31,145 nucleotides of DNA from G020350405 sp964513655 (GCA_964513655.1 CAZENQ010000038.1:1-31145); one strand, 5' to 3'; positions 17,527 to 26,404 are shown, numbered from the stretch's first letter. Numbers and translations are program-made. The notes: generated from the letters alone by a model not told the origin.

Positions 17527-18249
17527 TTAGCCTGCGAAGATTGCCGAGCCAATGCGAAGGATGGTCGCGCCCTCTTCAATGGCGACTTCGTAGTCCGAAC
17601 TCATGCCCATACTGAGCTCATTAAACTCCGGGCCGACTATTTTCTCACCGCGCATCTCGATAAACAACTCTCGTGCGCGAACGAAACAGGCCCGAATAAG
17701 GTCTTTATTGCGCGTCAAAGGCGCCATCGTCATCAAGCCAACCAGTTTCAGATTCGGCAGGGTCTCAATCTGCTCGGCCAGATGCGTTAGCGCTCCCACC
17801 GGGACGCCGTATTTTTGTGGTTCGTTAGAGGTGTTGACCTGCAAAAGCACTCCTGGACACAGGTTGAACTTTGGTGCCGAAGCGTTTATTTCCTCGGCCA
17901 ATCGAAGCGTGTCAACCGAATGTATCAGGGAGACTATGGGTAAGACTTGCCGGACCTTATTGCGCTGCAGATGGCCTATCATGTGCCAGTTGACTTTTTC
18001 GGGCAGAGTCGAATTGCTGTCGGTCGCATTCAAAAATTCTGCTATCTGAGTGGAAACTTTCTTTAACTGCTGAACACGGTTCTCGCCAAGTTCTACAAAG
18101 CCAAGACGAATAATTTGCTTTATACTTTCGATGGCGGCAGACTTGGTTACAATTACAAGCTTTACCTCTTGGGGATCTCTGTCGACGCGCGCACAGGCAG
18201 CGCTGATGGTATCTTTTACTTGCTTTATTCGTTCAGAAACCTTTGCCAT
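17527..18249 (-). CDS. yggS: YggS/PROSC-family pyridoxal-phosphate homeostasis protein
   Basis: Members of this family bind PLP and help keep PLP and amino-acid pools in balance; they have no known enzyme activity. The PLP lysine is Lys36 in LVIVTKS, and the family markers GELGENRVQ, WHMIGHLQRNK, SVDTL and MGMSSDYEVAI are present. The start is ATG 18249 (240 residues), the usual N-terminus for the family. The frame is open for 31 codons further upstream with unrelated hydrophobic sequence. It lies 99 nt downstream of top6A and may be in the same transcript, a neighbour with no clear functional link. Confidence 0.95.
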   Translation of the reverse strand: MAKVSERIKQVKDTISAACARVDRDPQEVKLVIVTKSAAIESIKQIIRLGFVELGENRVQQLKKVSTQIAEFLNATDSNSTLPEKVNWHMIGHLQRNKVRQVLPIVSLIHSVDTLRLAEEINASAPKFNLCPGVLLQVNTSNEPQKYGVPVGALTHLAEQIETLPNLKLVGLMTMAPLTRNKDLIRACFVRARELFIEMRGEKIVGPEFNELSMGMSSDYEVAIEEGATILRIGSAIFAG

Positions 18250-18348
18250 AAATACGGCCAAGAACGTAAACTCAACAAAGTCAAGCCACCAAAACAAGGG
18301 CTGTTCCAAGATAGCAGCTAACGTTTTTGTTTGCCAGCGCAAAAAAGT

Positions 18349-19443
18349 TTAAGGTAAGAATTTAGATGTATTTTTTAATTTAGCGGGCAGATATTTATTG
18401 ACCACAAAGCCCAGGCCGTGCTTGGCAAAGGCCTGCTGCTCAACACGAACGCCCATCTCCAGCATTTGATTGATTGCCTTCTGCCAGGGGTGGTGGGGTT
18501 TGACGAATGGATCGTTTCGAATCGCATCTTTGGCCCTTCTTATGTCCACCTCTTTTAACGGATGCGTTGGCAGCTTATACGTTACGATATCCTCCGGCGT
18601 GACACCGAGAAATCGGACCGAAGGCACGCAGAAGAATTTATTCATGTGAGCCGCATTGCCGGAACCTACCTTGAGAGTTCTGTAGATATTGAAATAGCCG
18701 TAAGGGTCTCCGTCAACAAAGGCGTAAACAGGAATTTTCAACTGGTCGGTTAATCTCCGTATGAACCTGCGGCAGGCTCGCGTCGGAACACCGCCCATGC
18801 TGACGAGAATGCATTTCGCTTTCTTCCAGTAATCGTATTTGACCAGCCTTTGAAACATGCCTGCCGTTTCGATTGCCAGAACAAATTTTGCCTGGCTCTG
18901 GAATTTGAGGTTTTCCACATCGGTAGGAATGGAATATGCCCCGGAGCCGAATTTTGTGCAATCGATTTTGATTCTTTTGCCTTTGGCGTCGGTGTCGATG
19001 ACTATAAGGCGGCCCGCTATGTCGCCGCCTTTTTCCTCGGGCGTGAATTTTAGCTGCTCGCGGTTGACCTCGAACATTGCTTCGACATCATCCATAATGG
19101 TATCCGACTCCGATTGCTCGGCGAAACCGGCCTTGCCCCAGTTTTTGGAGATATAATAGGCCTCTCGTTTCGTGGCCATATCATCGGTATCGATAAGCTC
19201 CTTGGCAAGCGACATCATTTTGAGGGTCTGTGCGAAGGTCTTTACCGTGCTTACAGTTAAAGTGCGGTGTTTGCTCTTGCCGAGCATCTCGAAATAGCCG
19301 GTTTTGGGCTGATATTTGACATTGCTGAGCGAGCGAATGGGCGTAACCATGGTGGGGCTTTTGGTCTTTAGTATTTTCGAGTGAACGTCTTTGGCAGCAT
19401 GGATTATCTTTTTTGCTACTGGGGCAACAGTGCGTTTAGACAT
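18349..19443 (-). CDS. top6A: DNA topoisomerase VI subunit A (Spo11/Top6A family)
   Basis: Top6A is the DNA-cleaving half of the type IIB topoisomerase, which makes double-strand breaks with a 5'-phosphotyrosine. The 364-residue protein has the catalytic tyrosine motif TKREAYYISKNW (Tyr97 by comparison with Spo11) in the winged-helix domain, and the Toprim metal site with Glu192 in AIETAGMFQRL and VDGDPYGYFNIY (Asp244, Asp246). Its basic N-terminus of about 35 residues (KRTVAPVAKK...) is longer than in most. It starts at ATG 19443 after CCGGAG. The ATPase subunit Top6B is not adjacent in this window; it is usually next to top6A in archaea. It is a rare gene in bacteria, reported in some Planctomycetota. 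Confidence 0.93.
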   Translation of the reverse strand: MSKRTVAPVAKKIIHAAKDVHSKILKTKSPTMVTPIRSLSNVKYQPKTGYFEMLGKSKHRTLTVSTVKTFAQTLKMMSLAKELIDTDDMATKREAYYISKNWGKAGFAEQSESDTIMDDVEAMFEVNREQLKFTPEEKGGDIAGRLIVIDTDAKGKRIKIDCTKFGSGAYSIPTDVENLKFQSQAKFVLAIETAGMFQRLVKYDYWKKAKCILVSMGGVPTRACRRFIRRLTDQLKIPVYAFVDGDPYGYFNIYRTLKVGSGNAAHMNKFFCVPSVRFLGVTPEDIVTYKLPTHPLKEVDIRRAKDAIRNDPFVKPHHPWQKAINQMLEMGVRVEQQAFAKHGLGFVVNKYLPAKLKNTSKFLP

Positions 19444-19486
19444 AAAAAATCTCCGGGAGCTGACAATTATTAGGTTTATCGGCTAT

Positions 19487-19515
19487 AATCTACGCTAAAG
19501 ATGGTAGATACTCAA
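19487..19515 (-). promoter_or_regulatory. Possible promoter of top6A
   Basis: TTGAGT (19510-19515) and TAGATT (19487-19492) on the minus strand are separated by 17 nt, about 45 nt upstream of the ATG. Confidence 0.4.
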
Positions 19516-19587
19516 GCCATTTTAGCCCATTTTGGCTTAGATATCGTAGCGGGTACAAAAAAAATAACAAAAAACTTGATTTTTGAC

Positions 19588-19706
19588 TTGCATTTTGACG
19601 CCTTAGGTTGTATATTGGATTTGTTGAGAGAATTAGATGGGCAGGATAAGTACCCCTAAAAAATTTTTAATTTTTGTTTGACAGGCTCTTTGGAAAAAGT
19701 TACATT
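19588..19706 (+). promoter_or_regulatory. Two plus-strand promoter candidates for the RNA at 19711
   Basis: The nearer one is TTGACA (19678-19683) with a 17-nt spacer to TACATT (19701-19706). A second lies further up: TTGCAT (19588-19593), 17 nt, TATATT (19611-19616). No plus-strand gene other than the RNA follows. Confidence 0.5.
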
Positions 19707-19710
19707 TTCA

Positions 19711-19823
19711 GCCTGAAAGCTAAATCGACGAAATAATGCTGCTATTAGCAGCTTACGAACCTCGGCGAGGCAGCGTGGCCCACCGGTTTCCCCCCCAGCC
19801 GGTTCCACCACCTCGCCTTTTTT
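19711..19823 (+). ncRNA. Candidate stand-alone small RNA, about 110 nt
   Basis: This plus-strand unit lies in a 466-nt gap between minus-strand genes top6A and yjbQ. It has a sigma70-like promoter upstream and ends in a strong terminator. Inside there is a small hairpin GCTGC-TATTA-GCAGC (19738-19752) and then the long terminator hairpin, whose arm is extended by GTGG/CCAC and ACCGG/CCGGT around a C-rich loop. No open frame starts with a plausible ribosome-binding site. The sequence does not match 4.5S, 6S, RNase P or tmRNA as I know them. It could be a regulatory RNA; its 5' end might lie near 19623 if the upstream promoter is used, giving about 200 nt. The family is unknown. Confidence 0.5.
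19764..19823 (+). terminator. Intrinsic terminator of the small RNA
   Basis: The stem GGCGAGG (19764-19770) with CCTCGCC (19811-19817), extended by inner GTGG/CCAC and ACCGG/CCGGT helices, is followed by TTTTTT (19818-19823). The minus strand has no T-run, so it acts on the plus strand only. Confidence 0.8.
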
Positions 19824-19909
19824 ATGCGCATAATCTCCAAAACCTGCTTTAAGGTCGGATTTAGAGCCCATTAGCTCATAGCAAAGAGAGGCTGTTTTAA
19901 TCCGGTTTT

Positions 19910-20320
19910 CTATTCGCCGCGGATTTGGACTATTACTTTCCTGCTGCGGGGCCCGTCAAATTCACAGAAAAAGATGCCCTGCCATGTGCCAAGGTTCAGT
20001 GCCCCGTCCTCTATCAGGATTTGACTGCTGCAGCCAACCATAGAGCTCTTGACATGTGCATCGGAATTGCCCTCGGAATGTCGATAGCCGGGACGATGAG
20101 GAGGCACAAGTTCGGACAGGGTCAATAGTATATCATGCGGAACGGAGGGGTCGGCGTTTTCGTTTATGGTGATAGCCGCTGTTGTGTGAGGACAATAGAC
20201 TATTGCATCGCCGTTGGTGATGCCGGATTTGCTGACAATTGAACCTACCTGGCTTGTGATGTCAATCATCTGGTTGCGTTGTTTACTGCTCACTTGAAGG
20301 TCTTTTTGGATGATTTTCAT
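19910..20320 (-). CDS. yjbQ: YjbQ-family protein (UPF0047)
   Basis: This is a 136-residue member of the YjbQ/UPF0047 family, small trimeric proteins for which thiamine-phosphate-synthase side activity has been reported in E. coli; the true role is unclear. The conserved features are CPHTTAAITINENADP and the GYRHSEGNSDAHVKSS stretch with its metal-site histidines, and the GTWQGIFFCEFDGPR near the end. It starts 11 nt after argS at ATG 20320, with AAGGACG upstream, and closes rsfS-argS-yjbQ. Confidence 0.94.
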   Translation of the reverse strand: MKIIQKDLQVSSKQRNQMIDITSQVGSIVSKSGITNGDAIVYCPHTTAAITINENADPSVPHDILLTLSELVPPHRPGYRHSEGNSDAHVKSSMVGCSSQILIEDGALNLGTWQGIFFCEFDGPRSRKVIVQIRGE

Positions 20321-20331
20321 GGTTATCGTCC

Positions 20332-22140
20332 TTACATTTGTTCGACAACGTCGATACCCAAAAGGTCACTTAAGCCGTGCTTGATAGTCTCTGCGGTCAA
20401 ATCGCAAAGCAATAATCTTGTAGGTCTTTTGTCCGGCCCGGCGTCCAGGACCGGGCAGTTTGTATAAAAGACGCTGAAATTCTGTGCCAATTCGTACAGA
20501 TAGCCGGTCAGGTAGTTCGGCCGGTAATCGGCAGCGGTGGCCTGTATCGCCTCGCCATAGCAAATCAGATGTTTCGCCAGATCCAGCTCGTAAGGGTCAG
20601 TCAAGTTTGCCTTTTCAAGTTCTGACCGTTCAGCCTTGACATTCACCCCACGATCCTCTCCCGTTCTGTCAATTGATTTGATTCGGGCATAGGCGTACTG
20701 CATATAAGGGGAAGTGTTACCGTCCATTGCTAACATCTTGTCGAAGCTAAAGATGTAATCGCTTGTCCGGTTGTTGGAGAAATCGGCGTACTTGACCGCG
20801 CCGATACCAACGGCCTTAGCGATTTCATCCTTCTTCTCCGAAGGGAGGTCAGGGTTTTTCTCATTAACAACTTCTTTTGCGCGTTCTACAGCCTCGTCCA
20901 GCAGTTCCTTTAGTTTTACATTTTCCCCCTCTCGTGTTTTTAGCGGTGTGCCATCTTCACCCAAAACGCTGCCGAACATAACGTGCATCAACTCTGTCTT
21001 ATCTTTGGCCCAGCCCGCCATATGCGCTACTGCAAAGAGCATTTCGAAATGAAGCTTCTGGCGGGCATCGGTAACATAAATTATTCTATCCGCGTTTAAC
21101 TCATTTACCCTGTAACGCAGAGCAGCCAAATCGGTTGTTGCATAAAGGTATGCCCCATCAGACTTTTGAATAATAAATGGCAGTGGCTCACCCTCCTTAT
21201 TCTTGAAACCCTCCGGAAAAACACATACCGCACCATCAGACTCAACAGCAAGTTCGTTCCTTTTTAACTCCCCTACTATATCAGCTAATTTGTCGTTATA
21301 GAAACTCTCACCCCGAACGTCACTCAAATTGAGTATAATCCCCAAACTCCAGTACAGATCTTGGAAGCCATAAAGGGACTGTTGGCATATGAACTGCCAA
21401 ATGCTAAACACTTCCTGATCACCAGATTGAAGCTTTACAACATATTCCCGCGATTCAGAAGCAAAATCAGCGTCGCTATCAAAAAGCTTATTAGCTTTCC
21501 GGTAAAAAGCCTCCATGTCAGGAATGTTCATATCTTGAACAGAAATTCCAGATGTAACACCAATAGAAGCTCCAAGTTTCTGAATTGATGCAGTCGGAAA
21601 TTTCTGGTAAAAATAACATATCAGCATACCGAATTGAGTTCCCCAGTCTCCGATGTGGTTTTGCCGGATGACTTTGTGGCCGAGGAATTCAAGCATTCGG
21701 CAGATGCAGTCGCCGATTATTGTGCTTCTCAGGTGACCTACGTGCATCTGCTTGGCGATATTGGGGCAGGAAAAATCAACGACGATGGTCTTGGGCTGGT
21801 CGGTTTTTTCTATGCCGAGCCGATTTCCGGAGTCTTTGTTGACTTCAAGAAGTGTGTCCGCCAAGAAATCGGCTTTTAGCCGTAGATTGATAAAACCCGG
21901 CCCGGCGATTTCCGGCGGTTCGCAGATGTCATCGACATCGAGATTCTCTACAACTTCTTCGGCGAGTTTGCGGGGGTCGGTTTTCATTTCCCTGGCCAGC
22001 GCCATTACACCGTTGGCCTGATAGTCGCCGAATTTGGGGTCTGTGGCAGGACGAACGTGGGCTATACAGCCTTTTTTGCCCGCAGCGGCAACCATCGCGT
22101 CACTTATTCTATCCTCAAGGATATCAATGGCAGGGGTCAT
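20332..22140 (-). CDS. argS: Arginyl-tRNA synthetase
   Basis: ArgRS is a class I enzyme that charges tRNA-Arg. The 602-residue protein has the N-terminal Add-1 domain, the HIGH-like motif HVGH at 133-136 in KQMHVGHLRSTIIGD, the catalytic core around SDGAYLYATTDLAAL, and the DALR-type anticodon-binding C-terminus ending in VVEQM. A canonical KMSKS is absent, as in most ArgRS. It starts 3 nt after rsfS and is followed 11 nt later by yjbQ, so the three are one transcript. Confidence 0.97.
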   Translation of the reverse strand: MTPAIDILEDRISDAMVAAAGKKGCIAHVRPATDPKFGDYQANGVMALAREMKTDPRKLAEEVVENLDVDDICEPPEIAGPGFINLRLKADFLADTLLEVNKDSGNRLGIEKTDQPKTIVVDFSCPNIAKQMHVGHLRSTIIGDCICRMLEFLGHKVIRQNHIGDWGTQFGMLICYFYQKFPTASIQKLGASIGVTSGISVQDMNIPDMEAFYRKANKLFDSDADFASESREYVVKLQSGDQEVFSIWQFICQQSLYGFQDLYWSLGIILNLSDVRGESFYNDKLADIVGELKRNELAVESDGAVCVFPEGFKNKEGEPLPFIIQKSDGAYLYATTDLAALRYRVNELNADRIIYVTDARQKLHFEMLFAVAHMAGWAKDKTELMHVMFGSVLGEDGTPLKTREGENVKLKELLDEAVERAKEVVNEKNPDLPSEKKDEIAKAVGIGAVKYADFSNNRTSDYIFSFDKMLAMDGNTSPYMQYAYARIKSIDRTGEDRGVNVKAERSELEKANLTDPYELDLAKHLICYGEAIQATAADYRPNYLTGYLYELAQNFSVFYTNCPVLDAGPDKRPTRLLLCDLTAETIKHGLSDLLGIDVVEQM

Positions 22141-22143
22141 TGT

Positions 22144-22512
22144 TTAGGCGGTCCTTTCCCATTTCAATCGCTCGGCATCGCCCCAGAGCAGTTCCAAATC
22201 GTAGTAGTCACGGTATTCACGGTCGAAGATATGTATCACGACATCGATAAAGTCTAACAAAATCCACCTTGCCTGTTCGTATCCGGCCCGGCCGAAACGC
22301 TGCAGGTCACTTTTCTTTGCGGACTCACAGATTTCATCGGCAACGGTGCGCATTTGTCTGTCGCTTGTGCCGGTAGCAATCACAAAATAATCGGTAGCGG
22401 GCGATTTGCCTCTCAGGTCCAAGACCACAATATCACTGCAGCGCCGCCCTGCCGCCAGTTCGGCTGCCGCCAGAGCAAAGTCCCGGGCCTGTGCGTTTTG
22501 CTTCTTTGTCAA
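22144..22512 (-). CDS. rsfS: Ribosomal silencing factor RsfS
   Basis: RsfS binds ribosomal protein L14 and blocks subunit joining in starvation. The 122-residue protein has the family core SPATDYFVIATGTSDRQ, with a basic N-terminus. The start is TTG at 22512, which follows GAGGAC by 5 nt; no ATG lies in a better position. It is the first gene of rsfS-argS-yjbQ, just after the hppA terminator. Confidence 0.95.
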   Translation of the reverse strand: MTKKQNAQARDFALAAAELAAGRRCSDIVVLDLRGKSPATDYFVIATGTSDRQMRTVADEICESAKKSDLQRFGRAGYEQARWILLDFIDVVIHIFDREYRDYYDLELLWGDAERLKWERTA

Positions 22513-22532
22513 ATTATGTCCTCATTTTTTTC

Positions 22533-22565
22533 AAAAAGTGCGGGGCGGTCGATGCGACCACCCCG
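22533..22565 (-). terminator. Intrinsic terminator of hppA
   Basis: On the minus strand the hairpin CGGGGtGGTCG-cat-CGACCgCCCCG (22541-22565) is followed by CACTTTTTG. It sits between the hppA stop and the rsfS start. Confidence 0.8.
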
Positions 22566-22625
22566 AATAGATTACATTTTATCGCAATTTAAGTCAACCG
22601 GTCAGGCCCGGCAGTCCAAAACAGG

Positions 22626-25046
22626 TCAGTCAGCGAATCCGAGCCAGCTTCCAATAACAGGGGCAAACTTAACGATGACCCCGGAAAATACGACGCTGAC
22701 CATACTCATCAGCTTAATCAGGATGTTCAGGCTTGGACCTGAGGTGTCCTTGAAGGGGTCGCCGACCGTATCACCGACCACGCTTGCCTTGTGGGCATCT
22801 GAGCCTTTGCCGCCGTGGGCGCCCTTTTCGATGTACTTTTTGGCGTTATCCCAGGCGCCGCCCGCGTTGTTAAGGGTAACGGCCAAGACGAAACCGCAGG
22901 TAAGCCCCCCTGCCAGCAGGCCCATCAGCCCCGCCACACTGAGAATCAGACCGACGATAACCGGGACCAATATAGCCAGCAGAGAAGGCAGGACCATTTC
23001 TCGCTGGGCACCCTTGGTCGAGATAGAAACGCAGCGGGCATAATCCGGTTTTCCGGTTCCTTCCATAATGCCGGGTATTTCCCTGAACTGCCTGCGTACT
23101 TCGTTGACCATATCGCCTGCGGTCCTACCCACCGCCTTCATTGTCATGGCACAGAAGAGAAATGCCATCATAGCGCCGAGGAAAAGACCGCATATAAGTT
23201 TGGGGTTCATAATGCTCAAGTCGTATGCTGCTACAAAATCAGCGATAGAAGCGGTCGTTACGTTGACAGCACCTTCAATTTGCTCTGCCGCCCGTCCTTT
23301 GAAGAATGAAACCTCGCCGACGGTATATAACCGGTCAGCACTTTCGGAAGCAAGTCGGCCAATCCATATACGGATACCCTCGATTAACGATGCCAAAAGC
23401 GCCATAGCTGTCAAGGCGGCCGAGCCGATTGCAAAGCCCTTTCCCGTGGCTGCAGTGGTGTTGCCGAGCGAATCGAGGGCATCGGTCCTGTTGCGGACCT
23501 CTTCGCCGAGGCCCGACATTTCGGCGTTGCCGCCTGCGTTATCGGCGATTGGACCGTAAGCATCGGTAGCAAGCGTTATGCCGAGCGTTGCCAGCATACC
23601 AACGGCGGCAAAGCCAATACCGTAGAGGCCTATAGAGATGTTGGAAAAACCGCCGGCAAAGCCAAAGGCGCAGATGATGCAGGCAACGATTGCGATGACA
23701 GGTAAGGCGGCGGAATACATGCCGGTCGCGAAGCCATTTATAATCGTCGTCGCAGCCCCCATCTCAGCCTGCTCAGCGATGCCGCGCGTTGGCGAATACT
23801 CCGGGGAAGTATAGTATTCGGTGAACTGACCGATTAGTACGCCGGCGACGAGGCCCGCGACGACCGAGCCGCAGATGCCCCAGCTAATCCAGTCGGTTGC
23901 GGCCATTACGGCCAAAGCGATAACAATCAATACGGAGCTGCTCAACGTTCCAGTGAGTAGAGCGTGTAAGAGATTTTTTTGCGTCGCGTCATCCTTACAG
24001 CGGACGAGGAATATGCCGACGATGGAAAGTACAATGCCAATGCCGGCAACGAGTGTGGGGGCGAGGACCGCCTTTAGCGGGTCCATCCCCTTATCGGCAA
24101 GGACATTGATTGACAAGGCCGCCCCAAGTGTCGCGGTTGCGAGTATCGAGCCGCAGTAGCTCTCGAACAGGTCCGCACCCATACCGGCCACATCGCCGAC
24201 GTTATCACCGACATTGTCGGCGATTGTCGCGGGGTTGCGTGGGTCGTCCTCGGGTATCCCGGCCTCGACCTTGCCTACAAGGTCGGCACCGACATCGGCG
24301 GCCTTGGTGTAAATGCCGCCGCCGACACGGGCAAATAACGCCTGCGTAGAGGCACCCATACCAAAGGTAACCATTGTGGTGGTAATCTCGACAAGTTTAT
24401 AGTCAGGGTGCATTCCCTTGGGCACCAGGACAAGTCCGAGCAATTCGAGGCCGTCTTTCATGTGCTCGGCCGTATAGACGAGCTTATCTAAAATGAGATA
24501 CCAGATGGTGATGTTCAGAAGGGCGAAACCGACGACAATCAGGCCCATTACCGCACCGGAGCGAAAGGCAACCTGCAGAGCGCTATTCAAGCTGCTGCTT
24601 GCACCCTGGGCGGTGCGGGAAGAGGCGTTGGTGGCGGTCTTCATGCCTAAGAAGCCGCAAAGGCCGCTAAAGAAGCCGGCCGTCAAAAAGGCCACCGGCA
24701 CGAACGGGTTCTGTACACCAAAATAGGCCAGAACCACAAACAGGACAAAGAGAATTAAAAAGACAAAGGCCACGACCCTGTACTGACTAAACAGATACGC
24801 ATAGGCGCCTTCGCGGACGTGCGAGGCGATGGTGACCATTTTCTCGTTGCCCTCGGGTGCGGCCATCATCTTCCTGTAGAAGATAAAGGCGATAATCAGA
24901 GCAACAATCGACGCCAGAGGGGCGATTCCCCAGGTCAGGGGAATGCGAGTGGCAGAAGCCGTTTCGCAGGCCTGCGATGCCAAGTCCGTCAAGCCCGGTA
25001 CAAAGATGAAAGCCAACAATGCGAGAGGATTTCTGAATGCCTTCAC
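22626..25046 (-). CDS. hppA: Membrane-bound ion-pumping pyrophosphatase, K+-dependent type
   Basis: HppA couples hydrolysis of pyrophosphate to pumping of H+ or Na+ across the membrane. The 806-residue, mostly hydrophobic protein has about 16 membrane segments and the hallmark motifs DVGADLVGKVE (251-261), a DNVGDNVGD metal-binding stretch, and TDAYGPIADNAGG. The K+-dependence signature is GNTTAATGKG: Ala532 and Gly535, where K+-independent enzymes have Lys and Thr. Whether it pumps H+ or Na+ cannot be read here. It starts at GTG 25046, preceded by AAAGGAG. It is a single-gene unit with its own promoter and terminator. Confidence 0.97.
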   Translation of the reverse strand: MKAFRNPLALLAFIFVPGLTDLASQACETASATRIPLTWGIAPLASIVALIIAFIFYRKMMAAPEGNEKMVTIASHVREGAYAYLFSQYRVVAFVFLILFVLFVVLAYFGVQNPFVPVAFLTAGFFSGLCGFLGMKTATNASSRTAQGASSSLNSALQVAFRSGAVMGLIVVGFALLNITIWYLILDKLVYTAEHMKDGLELLGLVLVPKGMHPDYKLVEITTTMVTFGMGASTQALFARVGGGIYTKAADVGADLVGKVEAGIPEDDPRNPATIADNVGDNVGDVAGMGADLFESYCGSILATATLGAALSINVLADKGMDPLKAVLAPTLVAGIGIVLSIVGIFLVRCKDDATQKNLLHALLTGTLSSSVLIVIALAVMAATDWISWGICGSVVAGLVAGVLIGQFTEYYTSPEYSPTRGIAEQAEMGAATTIINGFATGMYSAALPVIAIVACIICAFGFAGGFSNISIGLYGIGFAAVGMLATLGITLATDAYGPIADNAGGNAEMSGLGEEVRNRTDALDSLGNTTAATGKGFAIGSAALTAMALLASLIEGIRIWIGRLASESADRLYTVGEVSFFKGRAAEQIEGAVNVTTASIADFVAAYDLSIMNPKLICGLFLGAMMAFLFCAMTMKAVGRTAGDMVNEVRRQFREIPGIMEGTGKPDYARCVSISTKGAQREMVLPSLLAILVPVIVGLILSVAGLMGLLAGGLTCGFVLAVTLNNAGGAWDNAKKYIEKGAHGGKGSDAHKASVVGDTVGDPFKDTSGPSLNILIKLMSMVSVVFSGVIVKFAPVIGSWLGFAD

Positions 25047-25093
25047 TTTTCACACTCCTTTGCAACTTAACTACATCTTCCTTGTTCACTCAA

Positions 25094-25122
25094 CATATAT
25101 AAAATCGCCTACAGCTTAACAA
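25094..25122 (-). promoter_or_regulatory. Probable hppA promoter
   Basis: TTGTTA (25117-25122) and TATATG (25094-25099) on the minus strand are separated by 17 nt, about 50 nt upstream of the GTG start. Confidence 0.5.
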
Positions 25123-25198
25123 AAAAGAAGGCTTTTCCAAGTGTTTTGTACAGGAAAGAGATAATCGACCCACACCTTCTGCATAATTCATGTAACGG

Positions 25199-26404
25199 CT
25201 ACGTGTGGTAATCGGCGTTAATCGATACGTACTGTTTGCTGAGGTCGCAGCCGTAGCAAAAATCGCTCGAAAAGCCCACACCCAAGTCCACCGTTATTGT
25301 GTGCTCGGTCTTCGAGAGAACCTTGCCTGCCTTTTTGGCGTCAAATTTCTTAGGCGCACCATCTTTAAATACGGTGATCTTATCGAGCTTGCAGGAAAGC
25401 TTGCTTGGATTCAGCTTCACGCCGGCTGAGCCTACAGCACAGATAATTCTGCCCCAGTTGGGGTCCGCGCCATGGACCGCGCATTTTACCAAAGGATAAT
25501 CGGCTATTGCTCTTGCAGCCTTTGCGGCATCGGTCTTTGTCGAGGCACCTCTGACGACGACCTTGAACATTCGCGTCGCACCCTCGGCATCCAGCGCCAT
25601 CTGTCTGGCTAAATCGTCACACAAGTCGGTCAGGGCCTCGGCGAACTTTTTATATCGAGGGCACGGACTGACTATGGGACGATTCGCCGCCAGACCAGAG
25701 GCAAGGATTATGGCGGTATCGTTGGTGCTTTGATGGCCGTCAACGGTCAGTTTATTCAGCGAGTTGTCAATAGCAGCCTTTAACGCCCTGCTCAGCAATG
25801 GCTTGGTTATAGCTATATCAGTAGTAATAAAGCAAAGTGTCGTTGCCATATTCGGAGCAATCATACCAGCCCCCTTGATGGCGCCGGCTATTGTTACTTT
25901 CTTGCCGGATATTACAATTTTGCGCAAAGCCTGTTTGGGCCTGGTATCGGTTGTCATTATCGCCTTTGCAAAATCCAGGCCCGCTTTTGGCGAATTCGAG
26001 AGTTTTGCCGCCGCCTTGGAAATACCTCTTGTGATTTTGGCAACGGGCAGCTGCTCACCGATAATGCCGGTCGAGGCAACCAGGACGCTATGCGGGTCAG
26101 CAATATCAAGCTTTTCGGCCGTTTCGACGCACATAGATATTGCGTTCTTGATACCTTTCTGACCCGTGCAGGCGTTGGCGTTGCCGGAATTGACAACTAC
26201 AGCCCGGACATCGGCGCTTTTTACGTGCTCGGTGCATACCGTTACCGCTGCCGACACGATTCTGTTGGTTGTAAAGACCGCTGACGCCACTGCACCGGTC
26301 GGACAGACGAGCATCGCCAAATCAGGCTTGCCGGATTTCTTAATCCCACACCGCACCCCTGCCGCCAAAAATCCCCGAGGTGCGGTAATAGTGTTATTTT
26401 TCAC
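25199..26404 (-). CDS. argJ: Arginine biosynthesis bifunctional protein ArgJ
   Basis: ArgJ moves the acetyl group from N-acetylornithine to glutamate, and in some species also makes acetylglutamate from acetyl-CoA. The 401-residue precursor self-cleaves before Thr in the motif NMA-TTLCF (Thr188). The motif TVDGHQSTNDT is also present. I start at GTG 26404, which follows AAGGACGACAAAA and gives the normal N-terminus (KNNTITAPRGF); the frame is open 16 codons further. The start overlaps the stop of the small membrane protein gene by 11 nt, so translation is probably coupled. It is the last gene of the arg cluster. Confidence 0.95.
   Translation of the reverse strand: MKNNTITAPRGFLAAGVRCGIKKSGKPDLAMLVCPTGAVASAVFTTNRIVSAAVTVCTEHVKSADVRAVVVNSGNANACTGQKGIKNAISMCVETAEKLDIADPHSVLVASTGIIGEQLPVAKITRGISKAAAKLSNSPKAGLDFAKAIMTTDTRPKQALRKIVISGKKVTIAGAIKGAGMIAPNMATTLCFITTDIAITKPLLSRALKAAIDNSLNKLTVDGHQSTNDTAIILASGLAANRPIVSPCPRYKKFAEALTDLCDDLARQMALDAEGATRMFKVVVRGASTKTDAAKAARAIADYPLVKCAVHGADPNWGRIICAVGSAGVKLNPSKLSCKLDKITVFKDGAPKKFDAKKAGKVLSKTEHTITVDLGVGFSSDFCYGCDLSKQYVSINADYHT

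Noticed and set aside
19725..19760. Resemblance to a tmRNA tag reading (GACGAAA...TTAGCAGCTTA)
   Set aside because: No stop follows the Ala-Ala codons, and no tRNA-like acceptor or GGATTCGACGG segment is present nearby.
19764..19817. Resemblance to a cobalamin riboswitch core (GGGAAACCGGTG on the minus strand)
   Set aside because: The rest of the core, including the conserved GCC-ACTG box, is absent, and the hairpin with T6 fits a plus-strand terminator.
19656..19871. Minus-strand frame of 71 codons
   Set aside because: It is antisense to the promoter, hairpins and terminator of the small RNA candidate, has no good ribosome-binding site and no recognisable product.
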